Assembly (NCBI GenBank): GCA_947372865.1
Contig: CANBVJ010000007.1
Span: 1 to 64,000 of the forward strand
Length of the DNA stretch: 64,000 nucleotides
DNA from: Comamonadaceae bacterium
Lineage (GTDB): Bacteria; Pseudomonadota; Gammaproteobacteria; Burkholderiales; Burkholderiaceae_C
Direction: 5' to 3'
Shown piece after piece: positions 17,829 to 27,336 of the stretch. The position numbers were made by a program, and so were the translations under genes. Position 1 is the first letter of the stretch. Each line of letters opens with the position of its first letter. Under the pieces are notes generated by a model. It did not search any database and had not been told where the DNA came from. It saw only the letters and a list, made by a program, of their open reading frames with translations.

Positions 17829-20030
17829 ATGTCTTACCTCGTGCTCGCCCGCAAGTACCGCCCACGCAATTTCGCTGAAATGGTGGGGCAGGACCACGTG
17901 GTGCACGCGCTCAGCAACGCCCTGACCACCCAGCGCCTGCACCACGCCTATCTGTTTACCGGCACGCGGGGCGTGGGCAAAACCACGGTCTCGCGGATTT
18001 TGGCCAAATCGCTCAACTGCCAGGGCGCAGACGGGCAGGGCGGCATCACCGCCACGCCCTGCGGCGTCTGCCAGGCGTGTACCGACATCGATTCAGGCCG
18101 CTTTGTGGATTACACCGAGCTCGACGCCGCCTCCAACCGGGGCGTGGATGAGGTGCAAGCGCTGCTGGAGCAGGCGGTATACAAACCGGTGCAGGGGCGC
18201 TTCAAGGTCTTCATGATCGATGAGGTGCACATGCTGACCAACACGGCGTTCAACGCCATGTTGAAGACGCTGGAAGAGCCGCCGGACTACCTCAAATTTG
18301 TGCTCGCCACCACCGATCCGCAAAAAGTGCCGGTGACGGTGTTGTCGCGCTGCCTGCAGTTCAACCTGCGGCCCATGGCGCCCGAGACGGTTCGCGAGCA
18401 CCTGGTGCAGGTGCTGGGCCAGGAGTCGGTGGACGCTGAGCCCCAGTCGCTGCGCCTGCTGGCGCGCGCGGCGCGCGGCTCCATGCGTGATGCGCTGAGT
18501 TTGACCGACCAGGCCATAGCCTTTGGCGCAGGCGCCCTGACAGAAGCCACGGTGCGCACCATGCTCGGCAGCGTGGACCGCAGCTATGTTTTTCGCCTGA
18601 TTGAAGCGCTTGCCTTGGGCGACGGGCGCACGGTGGTGCAAACCGTGGACACCTTGCGGCTCAACGGCCTGAACGCCGCGTCCACCCTGGAAGAAATGTC
18701 CACCGTATTGCAGCGCATGGCCGTTTTGCAAACCATGGGCTTAGCCGCTGCCGATGGTGACGACGACAGTGACGCCGAAGCCGCCGACACGGCGCGCCTG
18801 GCAACACTCTTGCCCGATGACGAGACGCAGTTGCTCTACAGCATTTGCCTGCATGGCCGGGGCGACTTGGGCCTGGCGCCCGACGAATACGCGGCGCTCA
18901 CCATGGTGTTGCTGCGCCTGCTGGCGTTTAAACCAGCCGGGTCTGGCACCACACAAATGGGTGCGGCGCCCTTGGCTGAAAAAAAAACTCTGAATGATGG
19001 CCCGACCGCGCAGTTGAGTACTCCGGCGCGATCCGCGATGGCACCCCAGGCTGCTTTGGCTGCGTTGCCAAGTGCAGCGGGCGCGCAAGCTGCCGCAGCG
19101 CCTCTTGCCCCCAACGCCACCGCTGTGGCTGTGCCCGCTGCGCAGCGGGCCGTGCAGCCGTGGGAAGACCATCCTGCGCCCCCGATTCAGGCAACTGCAG
19201 CCCCTTTGCCGACGGCACTTGCCGACGCAGACGCCAATCGCCAGATGCTTGCGCCTGCGGTATCGGCTGGTCAGGCTGTGGCGCTCATGCTCACCTTGCC
19301 CCATGTCGGCGGTACGGGCAAGGCTGGCGCAAGCGCAAGCGGCATTGCCAGCGTCCCAGCCGCAGCCCCACCTTCTCCCTCCGCCGCGATTTACTCGCAA
19401 AGCGGCGCGCTGCCTCCTGGCCAGATCTTGCCAGTACGCGCCACCCAGCCTTGGGACGATGCGCCTGATGGTGCGTCCGAGGACGACTACGATCTTGACG
19501 AGGCCTCGAACGAGCCCGTGCCCCGTGCGCCAGCACCTCTCGCTGCTGCGGTAGACCACCGCGTGGTCGGCGTGCCGGTGCGCCAGCAAGCTGAGAGCCG
19601 GGCCGACGCCAGCGCGGCTGCGCAGGCCGCTGTGGTCTTGCTGCCTACCGAAGAGGGCGACTTTTGGCATGCCACGGTGCAAGCTTTGGTGGACGCCCAA
19701 GCCATTGGCGCCATGGTGCGTGAGCTGGCGCTGCAGTCGCAACTGGTCGCGCGCGATCTTGGCCAGTGGCTGCTGCGCGTAGAGCGCGAGTCGCTCAACC
19801 AGCCCGGCAGCCGCGATCGCCTGACGCAAGCGCTCAAAGACGCCGGCTTTGACGTAGTGTTGGCGGTCGAAGTGGGACGCGTCACCGACAGCCCGGGCCG
19901 ACGCAACGCCCAGGCCAGCGCCGAGCGGCAAGTGACGGCTGAGCAACTGATTTACGCCACACCAATGGTGCAGGCGCTGATGAAGGACTTTGGTGCCCGT
20001 GTGGTGCCGGGTTCTATTCGTCCGCTTTAA
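17829..20030 (+). CDS. dnaX: DNA polymerase III subunits gamma and tau
   Basis: Clamp-loader ATPase of the replisome; 733 residues as full-length tau. Walker A is GTRGVGKTT at 45-53, the zinc Cys are 64, 78, 81 and 84 in the usual spacing, DEVHML is Walker B, and LSRCLQFNL is the sensor/arginine-finger region. AAA+ domains I-III end near residue 375. An Ala/Pro-rich linker (about 390-610) leads to the C-terminal domains that bind DnaB and the polymerase. At codons 384-387 a run of nine A could yield the short gamma form. Start: ATG at 17829 after GTG at 17826; ybaB follows. Confidence 0.97.
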   Translation: MSYLVLARKYRPRNFAEMVGQDHVVHALSNALTTQRLHHAYLFTGTRGVGKTTVSRILAKSLNCQGADGQGGITATPCGVCQACTDIDSGRFVDYTELDAASNRGVDEVQALLEQAVYKPVQGRFKVFMIDEVHMLTNTAFNAMLKTLEEPPDYLKFVLATTDPQKVPVTVLSRCLQFNLRPMAPETVREHLVQVLGQESVDAEPQSLRLLARAARGSMRDALSLTDQAIAFGAGALTEATVRTMLGSVDRSYVFRLIEALALGDGRTVVQTVDTLRLNGLNAASTLEEMSTVLQRMAVLQTMGLAAADGDDDSDAEAADTARLATLLPDDETQLLYSICLHGRGDLGLAPDEYAALTMVLLRLLAFKPAGSGTTQMGAAPLAEKKTLNDGPTAQLSTPARSAMAPQAALAALPSAAGAQAAAAPLAPNATAVAVPAAQRAVQPWEDHPAPPIQATAAPLPTALADADANRQMLAPAVSAGQAVALMLTLPHVGGTGKAGASASGIASVPAAAPPSPSAAIYSQSGALPPGQILPVRATQPWDDAPDGASEDDYDLDEASNEPVPRAPAPLAAAVDHRVVGVPVRQQAESRADASAAAQAAVVLLPTEEGDFWHATVQALVDAQAIGAMVRELALQSQLVARDLGQWLLRVERESLNQPGSRDRLTQALKDAGFDVVLAVEVGRVTDSPGRRNAQASAERQVTAEQLIYATPMVQALMKDFGARVVPGSIRPL
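18978..18998 (+). other. Candidate A9 slippage site for gamma synthesis in dnaX
   Basis: Nine A (18979-18987) follow GCTG. In frame zero this is Glu384-Lys-Lys-Thr. With one base gained, the frame runs Asn-Ser-Glu and stops at TGA (389-residue product). With one A lost, Leu is followed directly by TGA (387 residues). Both alternatives end right after domain III, as gamma subunits do. Slippage itself is inferred. Confidence 0.6.
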
Positions 20031-20075
20031 TTTTTGAATCCACCTCTCCCCCATTCAACCCAAAGGAAACCTTCC

Positions 20076-20408
20076 ATGTTCAACAAAGGACAACTCGCCG
20101 GCCTGATGAAGCAAGCCCAGGCCATGCAAGACAACATGAAAAAAGCCCAGGACGAACTGGGCAATATTGAGGTCAGTGGCGAGTCGGGCTCGGGCCTGGT
20201 CAAAGTCACCATGACCTGCAAGCACGAGGTACGCCGCGTCACCATCGATCCGAGCTTGCTGGTCGACGACAAGGACATGCTCGAAGACCTGGTGGCTGCG
20301 GCCTTTAACGCCGCGCTGCGCGTGGCCGAAGAAACCTCTTCGCAAAAACTGGGCAAGATCACGGCGGGCATGCCGGGCCTGCCCGGCGGCATGAAGCTGC
20401 CTTTCTAA
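20076..20408 (+). CDS. ybaB: YbaB/EbfC family nucleoid-associated protein
   Basis: Small dimeric DNA-binding protein of 110 residues, with a helical N-terminus ([25 protein letters not shown]), the conserved strand segment [20 protein letters not shown] and a Gly/Met/Pro-rich tail ([13 protein letters not shown]). The start is the ATG at 20076 after AAAGGAAAC. dnaX-ybaB-recR is a conserved block, and the three genes are close enough for one transcript. Confidence 0.96.
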   Translation: MFNKGQLAGLMKQAQAMQDNMKKAQDELGNIEVSGESGSGLVKVTMTCKHEVRRVTIDPSLLVDDKDMLEDLVAAAFNAALRVAEETSSQKLGKITAGMPGLPGGMKLPF

Positions 20409-20440
20409 GGTGGCGCGACTCCCTTTGTACGGCACCTCCC

Positions 20441-21031
20441 ATGTCTGACGCGCATTCGCTCGATACCCTGATCCAGGCCCTGCGGCACCTGCCAGGCGTG
20501 GGCGTCAAGTCGGCGCAGCGCATGGCCTTTCATTTGTTGCAGCGCGACCGCGCGGGCGCGCAGACTTTGGCGCGCGCCTTGATGGACGCCACCGAACACG
20601 TGCACCACTGCGAGCGCTGCCACACCTTCACCCAGGACCGCGTTTGCGCCACTTGTCTGGACACCCGGCGTGACCACAGCCAGCTCTGCGTGGTGGAAAC
20701 ACCGGCCGACCAGGCCGCGCTGGAGCGCACGGGCGCTTACCGGGGCCTGTACTTTGTGCTCATGGGCAAACTCAGCCCGCTCGACGGCATTGGGCCGCAC
20801 GACCTGGGTCTGAAAAAGCTGTTTGAACGCGCTTGTGACGGCATCGTGCGAGAGGTAATTTTGGCGACCAACTTCACCGCCGAAGGCGAGGCCACCGCCC
20901 ACGTGATTGCCGAAGGCCTCAAGGCCAAAGGCCTGCAACCCACCCGGCTGGCGCGTGGCGTACCGGTGGGTAGTGAGCTGGAATATGTCGATTTGGGTAC
21001 GATTGCGCACGCGCTGGTAGACCGGCGCTAA
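20441..21031 (+). CDS. recR: Recombination mediator RecR
   Basis: Works with RecF and RecO in loading RecA on gapped DNA. 196 residues: helix-hairpin-helix [20 protein letters not shown] (14-33), a four-Cys zinc finger (Cys57, 60, 69, 72), and a Toprim domain with LCVVETPAD and [12 protein letters not shown]. The end [10 protein letters not shown] is typical. Third gene of the dnaX-ybaB-recR block, 32 bases after ybaB. Confidence 0.98.
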   Translation: MSDAHSLDTLIQALRHLPGVGVKSAQRMAFHLLQRDRAGAQTLARALMDATEHVHHCERCHTFTQDRVCATCLDTRRDHSQLCVVETPADQAALERTGAYRGLYFVLMGKLSPLDGIGPHDLGLKKLFERACDGIVREVILATNFTAEGEATAHVIAEGLKAKGLQPTRLARGVPVGSELEYVDLGTIAHALVDRR

Positions 21032-21119
21032 CGGAGTTAGCGGCGTCAGAACGTAGCGCGCATTGGCGCTGCTTCTGAATATTTTTTGCCATTTTTGAAA
21101 GCCTGTTGCCATGCCCTCG

Positions 21120-21524
21120 ATGACTTTTTCTCTGGATTACTGGTGTGTTTTGGTCGCGGCCTTGTTGCCGGTGGTTTGTGCTGGCATTGCCAAAAGCAAT
21201 CTGTTTGGCAAGCCGGGAGACCGCGGCCGCTACGACAACGCCAATCCCCGCGCCTGGTTGCTCGCCCAGTCCGACTGGCGCGCCCGAGCCAACGCGGCGC
21301 AAGCCAATAGTTTTGAAGCACTGCCGTTTTTCATTGCTGCAGTGCTGATTGCGCACCAGCTTGGCGCCGACCAGGCGCGGTTGGACGCCTTGGCACTGGC
21401 CTATATCGGCCTGCGCATCGCCTATGTTGCGGCTTACGTGGCCAACCGGGCCACCCTGCGCAGTCTGGTATGGGTTGGCGCGCTGGGGGTGAACATGGCG
21501 ATTTTGTTCGCGGGTTACCGCTGA
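21120..21524 (+). CDS. MAPEG family membrane protein
   Basis: A 134-residue integral membrane protein with four hydrophobic segments (about 4-24, 62-82, 88-107 and 113-132). The stretch between the first two, RANAAQANSFEALPFFIAAVLIAH, holds the N-x-x-E-x-x-P signature of the MAPEG family (glutathione-transferase-like and related proteins). Bacterial members of this short type have no established reaction. ATG at 21120 is preferred, and another at 21111 is in frame. Downstream of recR after 79-88 bases; a functional link is not evident. Confidence 0.8.
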   Translation: MTFSLDYWCVLVAALLPVVCAGIAKSNLFGKPGDRGRYDNANPRAWLLAQSDWRARANAAQANSFEALPFFIAAVLIAHQLGADQARLDALALAYIGLRIAYVAAYVANRATLRSLVWVGALGVNMAILFAGYR

Positions 21525-21549
21525 ACTTAACGCACTGTGGGGCGCAGGC

Positions 21550-22620
21550 TTAGGCCAGCGCCTTCACCACCGCGTCGCCCATCTCCCGCGTGCCGACTTT
21601 GGTCGTGCCCTCGCTGTAGATGTCGGGGGTGCGCAGACCTTGGCTAAGCACCGCGTCCACAGCCGTCTCGATCCGCGCTGCGGCCTCAGGCTGGTTCAGG
21701 CTAAAGCGCAGCATCATGGCTGCGCTCAGGATGGTGGCCAGTGGGTTGGCCACGCCTTTGCCAGCAATGTCGGGTGCGCTGCCGTGGCTGGGCTCGTACA
21801 GGCCCTGGTTTTTGGCGTTCAGGCTGGCCGAGGGCAGCATGCCGATACTGCCGGTGAGCATGGCGGCGGCGTCAGACAGGATGTCGCCAAACATATTCCC
21901 GGTGACCACCACGTCAAACTTCTTGGGGGCTTTGACGAGCTGCATGGCGGCGTTGTCCACGTACATGTGGTCTAGCGCGACGTCGGGGTATTGCAAGCCA
22001 ATCTCGGTGACCACGTCTTTCCAGAGCTGGAAGGTTTCCAGCACATTGGCTTTGTCCACGCTGGTGACGCGCTTCCCGCGCTTTTGTGCGGCTTGGAAGG
22101 CGACATGCGCAATGCGCTCAATCTCGGGGCGCGAGTAGCGCATGGTGTCAAAGGCTTCTTCGCTGCCGGGGAAATGCCCGTCGGTGGCAATGCGCCGGCC
22201 GCGCGGCTGGCCGAAGTAGATGTCACCGGTCAGCTCGCGGATGATCAGGATGTCCAGGCCCGACACCAGTTCGGGTTTGAGGCTGGACGCATCGGTGAGC
22301 TGCTTGTAGCAAATGGCCGGGCGGAAGTTGGCAAACAGGCCCATGTTCTTGCGCAGGCCCAAAATGGCTTGCTCGGGCCGCAGCGGGCGGTCGAGCTTGT
22401 CGTATTTCCAGTCGCCCACCGCGCCGAACAGCACGGCGTCGGAGTCCATGGCCAGCTTGAGGGTGGAGTCGGGCAGCGGGTGGCCGTGGGCCTCGTAGGC
22501 GGCGCCACCCACCAGGGCGGTTTCCAGGGTCATGTCGAGGTCCAGGACCTTCAAGACCTTCACGGCCTCGGCCACGATTTCGGTACCGATGCCGTCACCC
22601 GGCAAAACTGCAATTTTCAT
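21550..22620 (-). CDS. leuB: 3-Isopropylmalate dehydrogenase
   Basis: Third leucine-specific step: NAD-dependent oxidative decarboxylation of 3-isopropylmalate. 356 residues, with the N-terminal [18 protein letters not shown], the substrate Arg segment [13 protein letters not shown], and the metal/NAD region [12 protein letters not shown] and [26 protein letters not shown], then [15 protein letters not shown]. Last gene of the minus-strand leuC-ecn-leuD-leuB cluster, 34 bases after leuD. Confidence 0.98.
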   Translation of the reverse strand: MKIAVLPGDGIGTEIVAEAVKVLKVLDLDMTLETALVGGAAYEAHGHPLPDSTLKLAMDSDAVLFGAVGDWKYDKLDRPLRPEQAILGLRKNMGLFANFRPAICYKQLTDASSLKPELVSGLDILIIRELTGDIYFGQPRGRRIATDGHFPGSEEAFDTMRYSRPEIERIAHVAFQAAQKRGKRVTSVDKANVLETFQLWKDVVTEIGLQYPDVALDHMYVDNAAMQLVKAPKKFDVVVTGNMFGDILSDAAAMLTGSIGMLPSASLNAKNQGLYEPSHGSAPDIAGKGVANPLATILSAAMMLRFSLNQPEAAARIETAVDAVLSQGLRTPDIYSEGTTKVGTREMGDAVVKALA

Positions 22621-22654
22621 GGTGTCCTTGCGAAACTTAAACGTAAAAAAATGA

Positions 22655-23305
22655 TCAGCTCACCATCGAGCGGGCCAGCCAGGGCTTTTGCGCCAGGCGC
22701 TCAAGCTCGAAGGCGCGGATCTTGTCGGCCTGGCGCAGCGTCAGGCCAATGTCGTCAAAGCCGTTTTGCAGGCAAAACTTGCGAAAGGCCTGCACTTCAA
22801 ACGGGATTTCTTCGCCCTGGGGACGCACGATGACCTGGCGCTCCAGGTCCACCGTCAGCGTGAAACCCGCAAAGGCCAGCGCTTCGTTGAACAACTGGTC
22901 CACCGTGGCCTCGGGCAACACGATGGGCAGCAGGCCATTTTTGAAGCTGTTATTGAAAAAGATGTCGGCAAAGCTCGGCGCGATGATGGCGCGAAAGCCG
23001 TATTGGTCCAGCGCCCAGGGTGCGTGTTCGCGCGAGGAGCCGCAACCAAAGTTTTTGCGCGCCAGCAAAATGCTCGCGCCCGCATAGCGCGGCTGGTTCA
23101 GCACGAAGTCGGGATTCGGGCGGCGGGTTGCGGGGTCTTGGCCGGGCTCACCCGCGTCCAGGTAGCGCCATTCGTCAAACAGGTTGGGGCCAAAGCCGGT
23201 TTTGCGGATGGATTTGAGGAACTGCTTGGGAATGATGGCGTCGGTGTCGACGTTTTCCCGGTCCATGGGCGCAACCAGCCCCTTGTGCAGATTGAATTTT
23301 TGCAT
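22655..23305 (-). CDS. leuD: 3-Isopropylmalate dehydratase small subunit
   Basis: Small subunit of isopropylmalate isomerase, which pairs with LeuC. 216 residues, with the swivelling-domain signature: [18 protein letters not shown] near the N-terminus and [21 protein letters not shown], whose Ser-Ser-Arg loop contacts the substrate carboxylate. It starts directly after the stop codon of the entericidin gene, so the two are certainly cotranscribed. Confidence 0.98.
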   Translation of the reverse strand: MQKFNLHKGLVAPMDRENVDTDAIIPKQFLKSIRKTGFGPNLFDEWRYLDAGEPGQDPATRRPNPDFVLNQPRYAGASILLARKNFGCGSSREHAPWALDQYGFRAIIAPSFADIFFNNSFKNGLLPIVLPEATVDQLFNEALAFAGFTLTVDLERQVIVRPQGEEIPFEVQAFRKFCLQNGFDDIGLTLRQADKIRAFELERLAQKPWLARSMVS

Positions 23306-23446
23306 TTACTTTTTTACCGCGTTTTCAATGACCGATCCGGCTTTTTGAATGTCCTGACCCATCCCTTTGACCGTGTTGCAAGCACTCAGGCCCGCGCAAC
23401 TGGCCAAGGTCAGCGTGACCCACAGAAGCGTACGTAGTGTGTTCAT
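23306..23446 (-). CDS. Entericidin A/B family small lipoprotein
   Basis: A 46-residue lipoprotein: signal MNTLRTLLWVTLTLASCAGLSAC with lipobox LSAC (Cys23), then the entericidin-type amphipathic end NTVKGMGQDIQKAGSVIENAVKK. E. coli EcnA/EcnB of this type are proposed to act as an envelope antidote/toxin pair; here only one copy is seen. The ATG at 23446 gives the family length; the frame could extend upstream. It sits between leuC and leuD with no gap to leuD, which makes it part of the leucine operon. Confidence 0.85.
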   Translation of the reverse strand: MNTLRTLLWVTLTLASCAGLSACNTVKGMGQDIQKAGSVIENAVKK

Positions 23447-23468
23447 GGATGTTCTCGCAGTGGGTAAA

Positions 23469-24890
23469 TCAGACAAACTTGCGCACATCGACAAAGTGGC
23501 CATGGATGGCTGCCGCAGCGGCCATGGCGGGACTCACCAAATGGGTGCGACCACCAGCGCCCTGGCGCCCTTCGAAGTTGCGGTTGCTGGTGGAGGCGCA
23601 TCGCTCACCGGGCTCTAGGCGGTCGGCGTTCATGGCCAGACACATGGAGCAGCCGGGTTCGCGCCACTCAAAACCGGCGGCGACAAAAATCTTGTCCAGG
23701 CCTTCACGCTCGGCCTGTTCCTTGACCAGACCGGAGCCAGGCACCACCAGGGCCAAGCGCACGTTTTTCGCTACTTTTTGCCCCAGCTTTTGCACCAAAG
23801 CGGCGGCTTCGCGCATGTCTTCGATGCGGCTGTTGGTGCAGGAGCCGATAAACACCTTGTCCACAAAAATGTCGTTCAGTGGCTTGCCGGGCGCTAGGCC
23901 CATGTAGGTCAGAGCGCGCTCAATGGCGCCGCGCTTGTTACTGTCTTTTTCTTTGTCGGGGTCGGGCACACGGTCTTCGATGGACAAGACCATCTCAGGC
24001 GAGGTGCCCCAGGTGACGTGGGGGGCGATTTGGCTGGCATCCACATCGACCACGGCGTCAAAGTGCGCGTCGGCGTCAGAATGCAAGGTCTTCCAGTAGG
24101 CCGCAGCCTGGTCCCATTCCACGCCGGTGGGCGAGAGCGGGCGGCCTTTGACGTAGGCGATGGTTTTCTCATCGACCGCGACCAGGCCGGCGCGGGCGCC
24201 TCCTTCAATGGCCATATTGCAGACCGTCATGCGGCCTTCCATGCTCAGGGCGCGGATGGCAGTGCCGGCAAATTCGATGGTGTAGCCCGTGCCGCCCGCA
24301 GTGCCGATCTTGCCGATGATGGCCAGCACCAGGTCTTTGGCGGTGCAGCCTTTAGACAAGACGCCGTTGGCGCGGATCAGCATGTTCTTGGCCTTTTTGG
24401 CCAGCAGGGTTTGCGTGGCCATCACGTGCTCGACCTCGCTGGTGCCAATGCCGTGCGCCAGCGCGCCAAAAGCGCCGTGGGTGGAGGTGTGGCTGTCGCC
24501 GCAGACCACGGTCATGCCGGGCAGGGTGGCGCCGTTTTCCGGGCCAATCACGTGCACGATGCCCTGGCGTTTGGACATGAAGGGGAAAAACGCCGCGGAG
24601 CCAAACTCGGCAATATTGGTGTTGAGCGTGGTGATTTGCTCTTTGCTCACCGGGTCGGTAATGCCGTCGTAGCCCAGCTCCCAGCCGGTGGTGGGAGTGT
24701 TGTGGTCGGCGGTGGCCACGATGGAGCTCACGCGCCAGACCTTGCGTCCGGCTTCGCGCAGGCCTTCAAAGGCCTGGGGGCTGGTCACTTCATGGACCAG
24801 ATGGCGGTCGATGTAGAGGATGGCGGTGCCGTCTTCTTCGGTGTGGACGACGTGTTCGTCCCAGATCTTGTCGTACAGGGTGCGGCCCAT
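23469..24890 (-). CDS. leuC: 3-Isopropylmalate dehydratase large subunit
   Basis: Iron-sulfur subunit of isopropylmalate isomerase, 473 residues from the ATG at 24890, which has AGGAA at good spacing. Start [15 protein letters not shown] is the family start. The cluster-binding Cys occur in [16 protein letters not shown] and in [27 protein letters not shown] is the conserved substrate loop. First gene of leuC-ecn-leuD-leuB. The gap to gltA carries the gltA terminator. Confidence 0.98.
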   Translation of the reverse strand: MGRTLYDKIWDEHVVHTEEDGTAILYIDRHLVHEVTSPQAFEGLREAGRKVWRVSSIVATADHNTPTTGWELGYDGITDPVSKEQITTLNTNIAEFGSAAFFPFMSKRQGIVHVIGPENGATLPGMTVVCGDSHTSTHGAFGALAHGIGTSEVEHVMATQTLLAKKAKNMLIRANGVLSKGCTAKDLVLAIIGKIGTAGGTGYTIEFAGTAIRALSMEGRMTVCNMAIEGGARAGLVAVDEKTIAYVKGRPLSPTGVEWDQAAAYWKTLHSDADAHFDAVVDVDASQIAPHVTWGTSPEMVLSIEDRVPDPDKEKDSNKRGAIERALTYMGLAPGKPLNDIFVDKVFIGSCTNSRIEDMREAAALVQKLGQKVAKNVRLALVVPGSGLVKEQAEREGLDKIFVAAGFEWREPGCSMCLAMNADRLEPGERCASTSNRNFEGRQGAGGRTHLVSPAMAAAAAIHGHFVDVRKFV

Positions 24891-24937
24891 GGAAATTCCT
24901 TGTGTGCAGGCTGGCATTTTATGCGCACAGTCCAGCA

Positions 24938-24966
24938 TGAAAAATGCCCCGCAGGGCGGGGCATTG
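24938..24966 (-). terminator. Intrinsic terminator after gltA
   Basis: AATGCCCCGC and GCGGGGCATT form a ten-pair stem with a three-base loop. Reading on the minus strand it ends in TTTTT, and it lies about 20 bases after the gltA stop, before leuC. Confidence 0.85.
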
Positions 24967-24986
24967 GAGTGAATTCGCAGGTGGGA

Positions 24987-26297
24987 TTAGCGCTTGGCGA
25001 TGTCCACCACGTCGCGGCGCTCGGCGCCGGTGAACAACTGGCGAGGGCGGCCGATCTTGTACTCGGGGTCGCCAATCATTTCGTTGAGCTGGGCGATCCA
25101 GCCCACGGTGCGTGCCAGAGCAAAAATACCGGTGAACAATTTCACGGGGATGCCGATGGCGCGCTGCACGATGCCGGAGTAGAAGTCCACATTGGGATAG
25201 AGCTTGCGCGAAACGAAATAGTCGTCTTCCAGGGCGATTTTTTCTAGCGCCTTGGCCAGCTTGAACAGCGGGTCGTTTTCTAGGCCCAGGGCTGCCAGCA
25301 CTTCGTTGCAGGTTTCCTGCATCAATTTGGCGCGCGGGTCGTAGTTTTTGTAGACGCGGTGGCCAAAGCCCATGAGCTTGACGCCCGAGTTCTTGTCCTT
25401 GACCTGGTTCATGAATTCACCGACCTTGGACACGCCGCCCATGGCCTGGATTTCTTCAAGCATGTTCAGGCAGGCTTCGTTGGCGCCACCGTGTGCGGGG
25501 CCCCACAGGCAGGCCACGCCCGCTGCGATGGCGGCAAACGGGTTGGTGCCTGACGATCCGCACAGGCGCACCGTGGAGGTGGACGCGTTTTGTTCGTGGT
25601 CAGCGTGGAGCACAAAAATGCGGTCCAGTGCCCGTTCGATCACCGGGTTCACCACGTAGGGCTCGCAGGGCGTAGCGAACATCATGTGCAAGAAGTTGCC
25701 CGCATAGCTGAGCTCGTTCTTGGGGTACATAAAGGGCTGGCCAATGCTGTACTTGTAGGCCATGGCCACCAGGGTGGGCATTTTGGCGATCAGGCGAATG
25801 GCCGAAATTTCGCGGTGTTCGGGGTTGTTGATGTCGGTGCTGTCGTGGTAGAAGGCCGACAGGGCGCCGACCAGACCAGTCATGATGGCCATGGGATGCG
25901 CATCACGGCGGAAGCCACGCAAGAAGAACTGCATCTGCTCGTTGACCATGGTGTGCTGGGTCACGCGCTTGGTGAATGCGGCCTTACCAGCGGCGTCGGG
26001 CAGGTTTCCGTACAGCAGCAAATGGCAGGTTTCCATGAAGTCGCAATTGGTGGCCAATTGCTCGATGGGGTAGCCGCGGTACAGCAACTCACCCTTGTCG
26101 CCGTCGATGTAGGTGATGGCCGACTGGCAGGCTGCGGTGGACAAAAAGCCCGGGTCGTAGGTGAACATGCCGGTTTGGGCATAGAGCTTGCGGATGTCGA
26201 TCACATCGGGGCCGATGTTGCCGCTGTAAACCGGCAGATCCACACTGGCGCTGCCGTTGCTGAAGGACATCGTGGCTTTGTTGTCAGCTAATTTCAT
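24987..26297 (-). CDS. gltA: Citrate synthase (type II)
   Basis: Condenses oxaloacetate with acetyl-CoA to start the TCA cycle. 436 residues, length of the hexameric NADH-sensitive type. The active-site His are visible in [20 protein letters not shown] and [14 protein letters not shown], and the Asp in the C-terminal [30 protein letters not shown] is the CoA/citrate-binding loop. I used the ATG at 26297; a TTG 15 bases upstream would overlap sdhE by four bases. Last gene of the sdhCDAB-sdhE-gltA transcript. Confidence 0.97.
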   Translation of the reverse strand: MKLADNKATMSFSNGSASVDLPVYSGNIGPDVIDIRKLYAQTGMFTYDPGFLSTAACQSAITYIDGDKGELLYRGYPIEQLATNCDFMETCHLLLYGNLPDAAGKAAFTKRVTQHTMVNEQMQFFLRGFRRDAHPMAIMTGLVGALSAFYHDSTDINNPEHREISAIRLIAKMPTLVAMAYKYSIGQPFMYPKNELSYAGNFLHMMFATPCEPYVVNPVIERALDRIFVLHADHEQNASTSTVRLCGSSGTNPFAAIAAGVACLWGPAHGGANEACLNMLEEIQAMGGVSKVGEFMNQVKDKNSGVKLMGFGHRVYKNYDPRAKLMQETCNEVLAALGLENDPLFKLAKALEKIALEDDYFVSRKLYPNVDFYSGIVQRAIGIPVKLFTGIFALARTVGWIAQLNEMIGDPEYKIGRPRQLFTGAERRDVVDIAKR

Positions 26298-26308
26298 CTC
26301 GGAACCTT

Positions 26309-26605
26309 TCAACGAGTTTCTCTAACCATTTTCAAAATTTCATGGAAGTCCGCACTGTCGAGCGTGACTTCTACTTGCGCAAGCGATTTGCGTGCCAAAA
26401 ACAGGTCTAGCAAGTCGTTGTCGCTCAAATCCATCAACACCCCTAGCGCGTCCGCCTGGCGGACGTTCAGGGCTTTGTCAAAGCGCTCAAAAAAGCGCGC
26501 AATAAACAAGTCGTTTTCCAGCAGACCGCGGCGGCAGCGCCAGCGCAGTTTGCTCAAGGCGCGCTCGTCGAGCAGCTCCTGGCCGGTTGGAACGACTTGG
26601 TTCAC
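26309..26605 (-). CDS. sdhE: Succinate dehydrogenase assembly factor SdhE
   Basis: Small helical protein of 98 residues that promotes covalent FAD attachment to SdhA. The conserved RGxxE motif is present as [17 protein letters not shown] (Arg24-Gly-Leu-Leu-Glu region), followed by [14 protein letters not shown]-type text of the YgfY family. It lies four bases after sdhB and just before gltA, an arrangement that fits its assembly role. Confidence 0.93.
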   Translation of the reverse strand: MNQVVPTGQELLDERALSKLRWRCRRGLLENDLFIARFFERFDKALNVRQADALGVLMDLSDNDLLDLFLARKSLAQVEVTLDSADFHEILKMVRETR

Positions 26606-26608
26606 CGT

Positions 26609-27313
26609 TTAAACCGCACGCAAAACCATCATTTCCTTGATCTTGCCAATCGCCTTGGTCGGGTTCAGCCCTTTGGGGCAAACGTCGACGCAGTTCATGA
26701 TGGTGTGGCAGCGGAACAGGCGGTAGGGGTCTTCCAGGTTGTCCAGGCGCTCGGCCGTGGCTTCGTCGCGGCTGTCGGCTATAAAGCGGTAGGCCTGCAA
26801 CAAGCCGGCGGGGCCGACAAATTTGTCCGGGTTCCACCAGAAGCTTGGGCAGCTCGTCGAGCAACTGGCGCACAAGATGCACTCGTACAAGCCATTGAGC
26901 TCTTCGCGCTCTTCGGGGCTTTGCAGGCGCTCTTTCTCAGGCGGCACGTTGTCGTTGATCAGGTAGGGCTTGATCGAGTTGTACTGCTTGAAGAACTGCG
27001 TCATGTCCACGATCATGTCGCGGATCACCGGCAGGCCCGGCAGGGGCTTGAGCACGATGGTGCCCGTCAGGGTGCGCATATTGGTCAGGCAGGCCAGGCC
27101 GTTCTTGCCATTGATGTTCATCGCGTCTGAGCCGCACACGCCTTCGCGGCAGGAGCGGCGAAAGGAAATGGTCGGGTCAACCGCCTTGAGTTTCATCAGC
27201 GCGTCAAGCAGCATGCGCTCGGAGCCGTCAAGCTCGACCTCAATGGTCTGCATATAGGGCTTGGCGTCCTTATCGGGGTCGTACCGGTAAATGGAGAAAG
27301 TGCGTTTGGACAT
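26609..27313 (-). CDS. sdhB: Succinate dehydrogenase iron-sulfur subunit
   Basis: Carries the three Fe-S clusters that pass electrons from SdhA to the membrane. 234 residues: the 2Fe-2S Cys are in [16 protein letters not shown], the 4Fe-4S and 3Fe-4S Cys in [12 protein letters not shown] and [36 protein letters not shown] is the usual start of betaproteobacterial SdhB. Located 23 bases after sdhA. Confidence 0.98.
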   Translation of the reverse strand: MSKRTFSIYRYDPDKDAKPYMQTIEVELDGSERMLLDALMKLKAVDPTISFRRSCREGVCGSDAMNINGKNGLACLTNMRTLTGTIVLKPLPGLPVIRDMIVDMTQFFKQYNSIKPYLINDNVPPEKERLQSPEEREELNGLYECILCASCSTSCPSFWWNPDKFVGPAGLLQAYRFIADSRDEATAERLDNLEDPYRLFRCHTIMNCVDVCPKGLNPTKAIGKIKEMMVLRAV

Positions 27314-27336
27314 GGAATGTGCTCGCTGGTTTCGAT

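Noticed and set aside
17646-17945. 99-codon minus-strand frame around ffs
   Set aside because: Covers the SRP RNA and the dnaX start; the RNA structure explains this strand and no protein similarity is seen.
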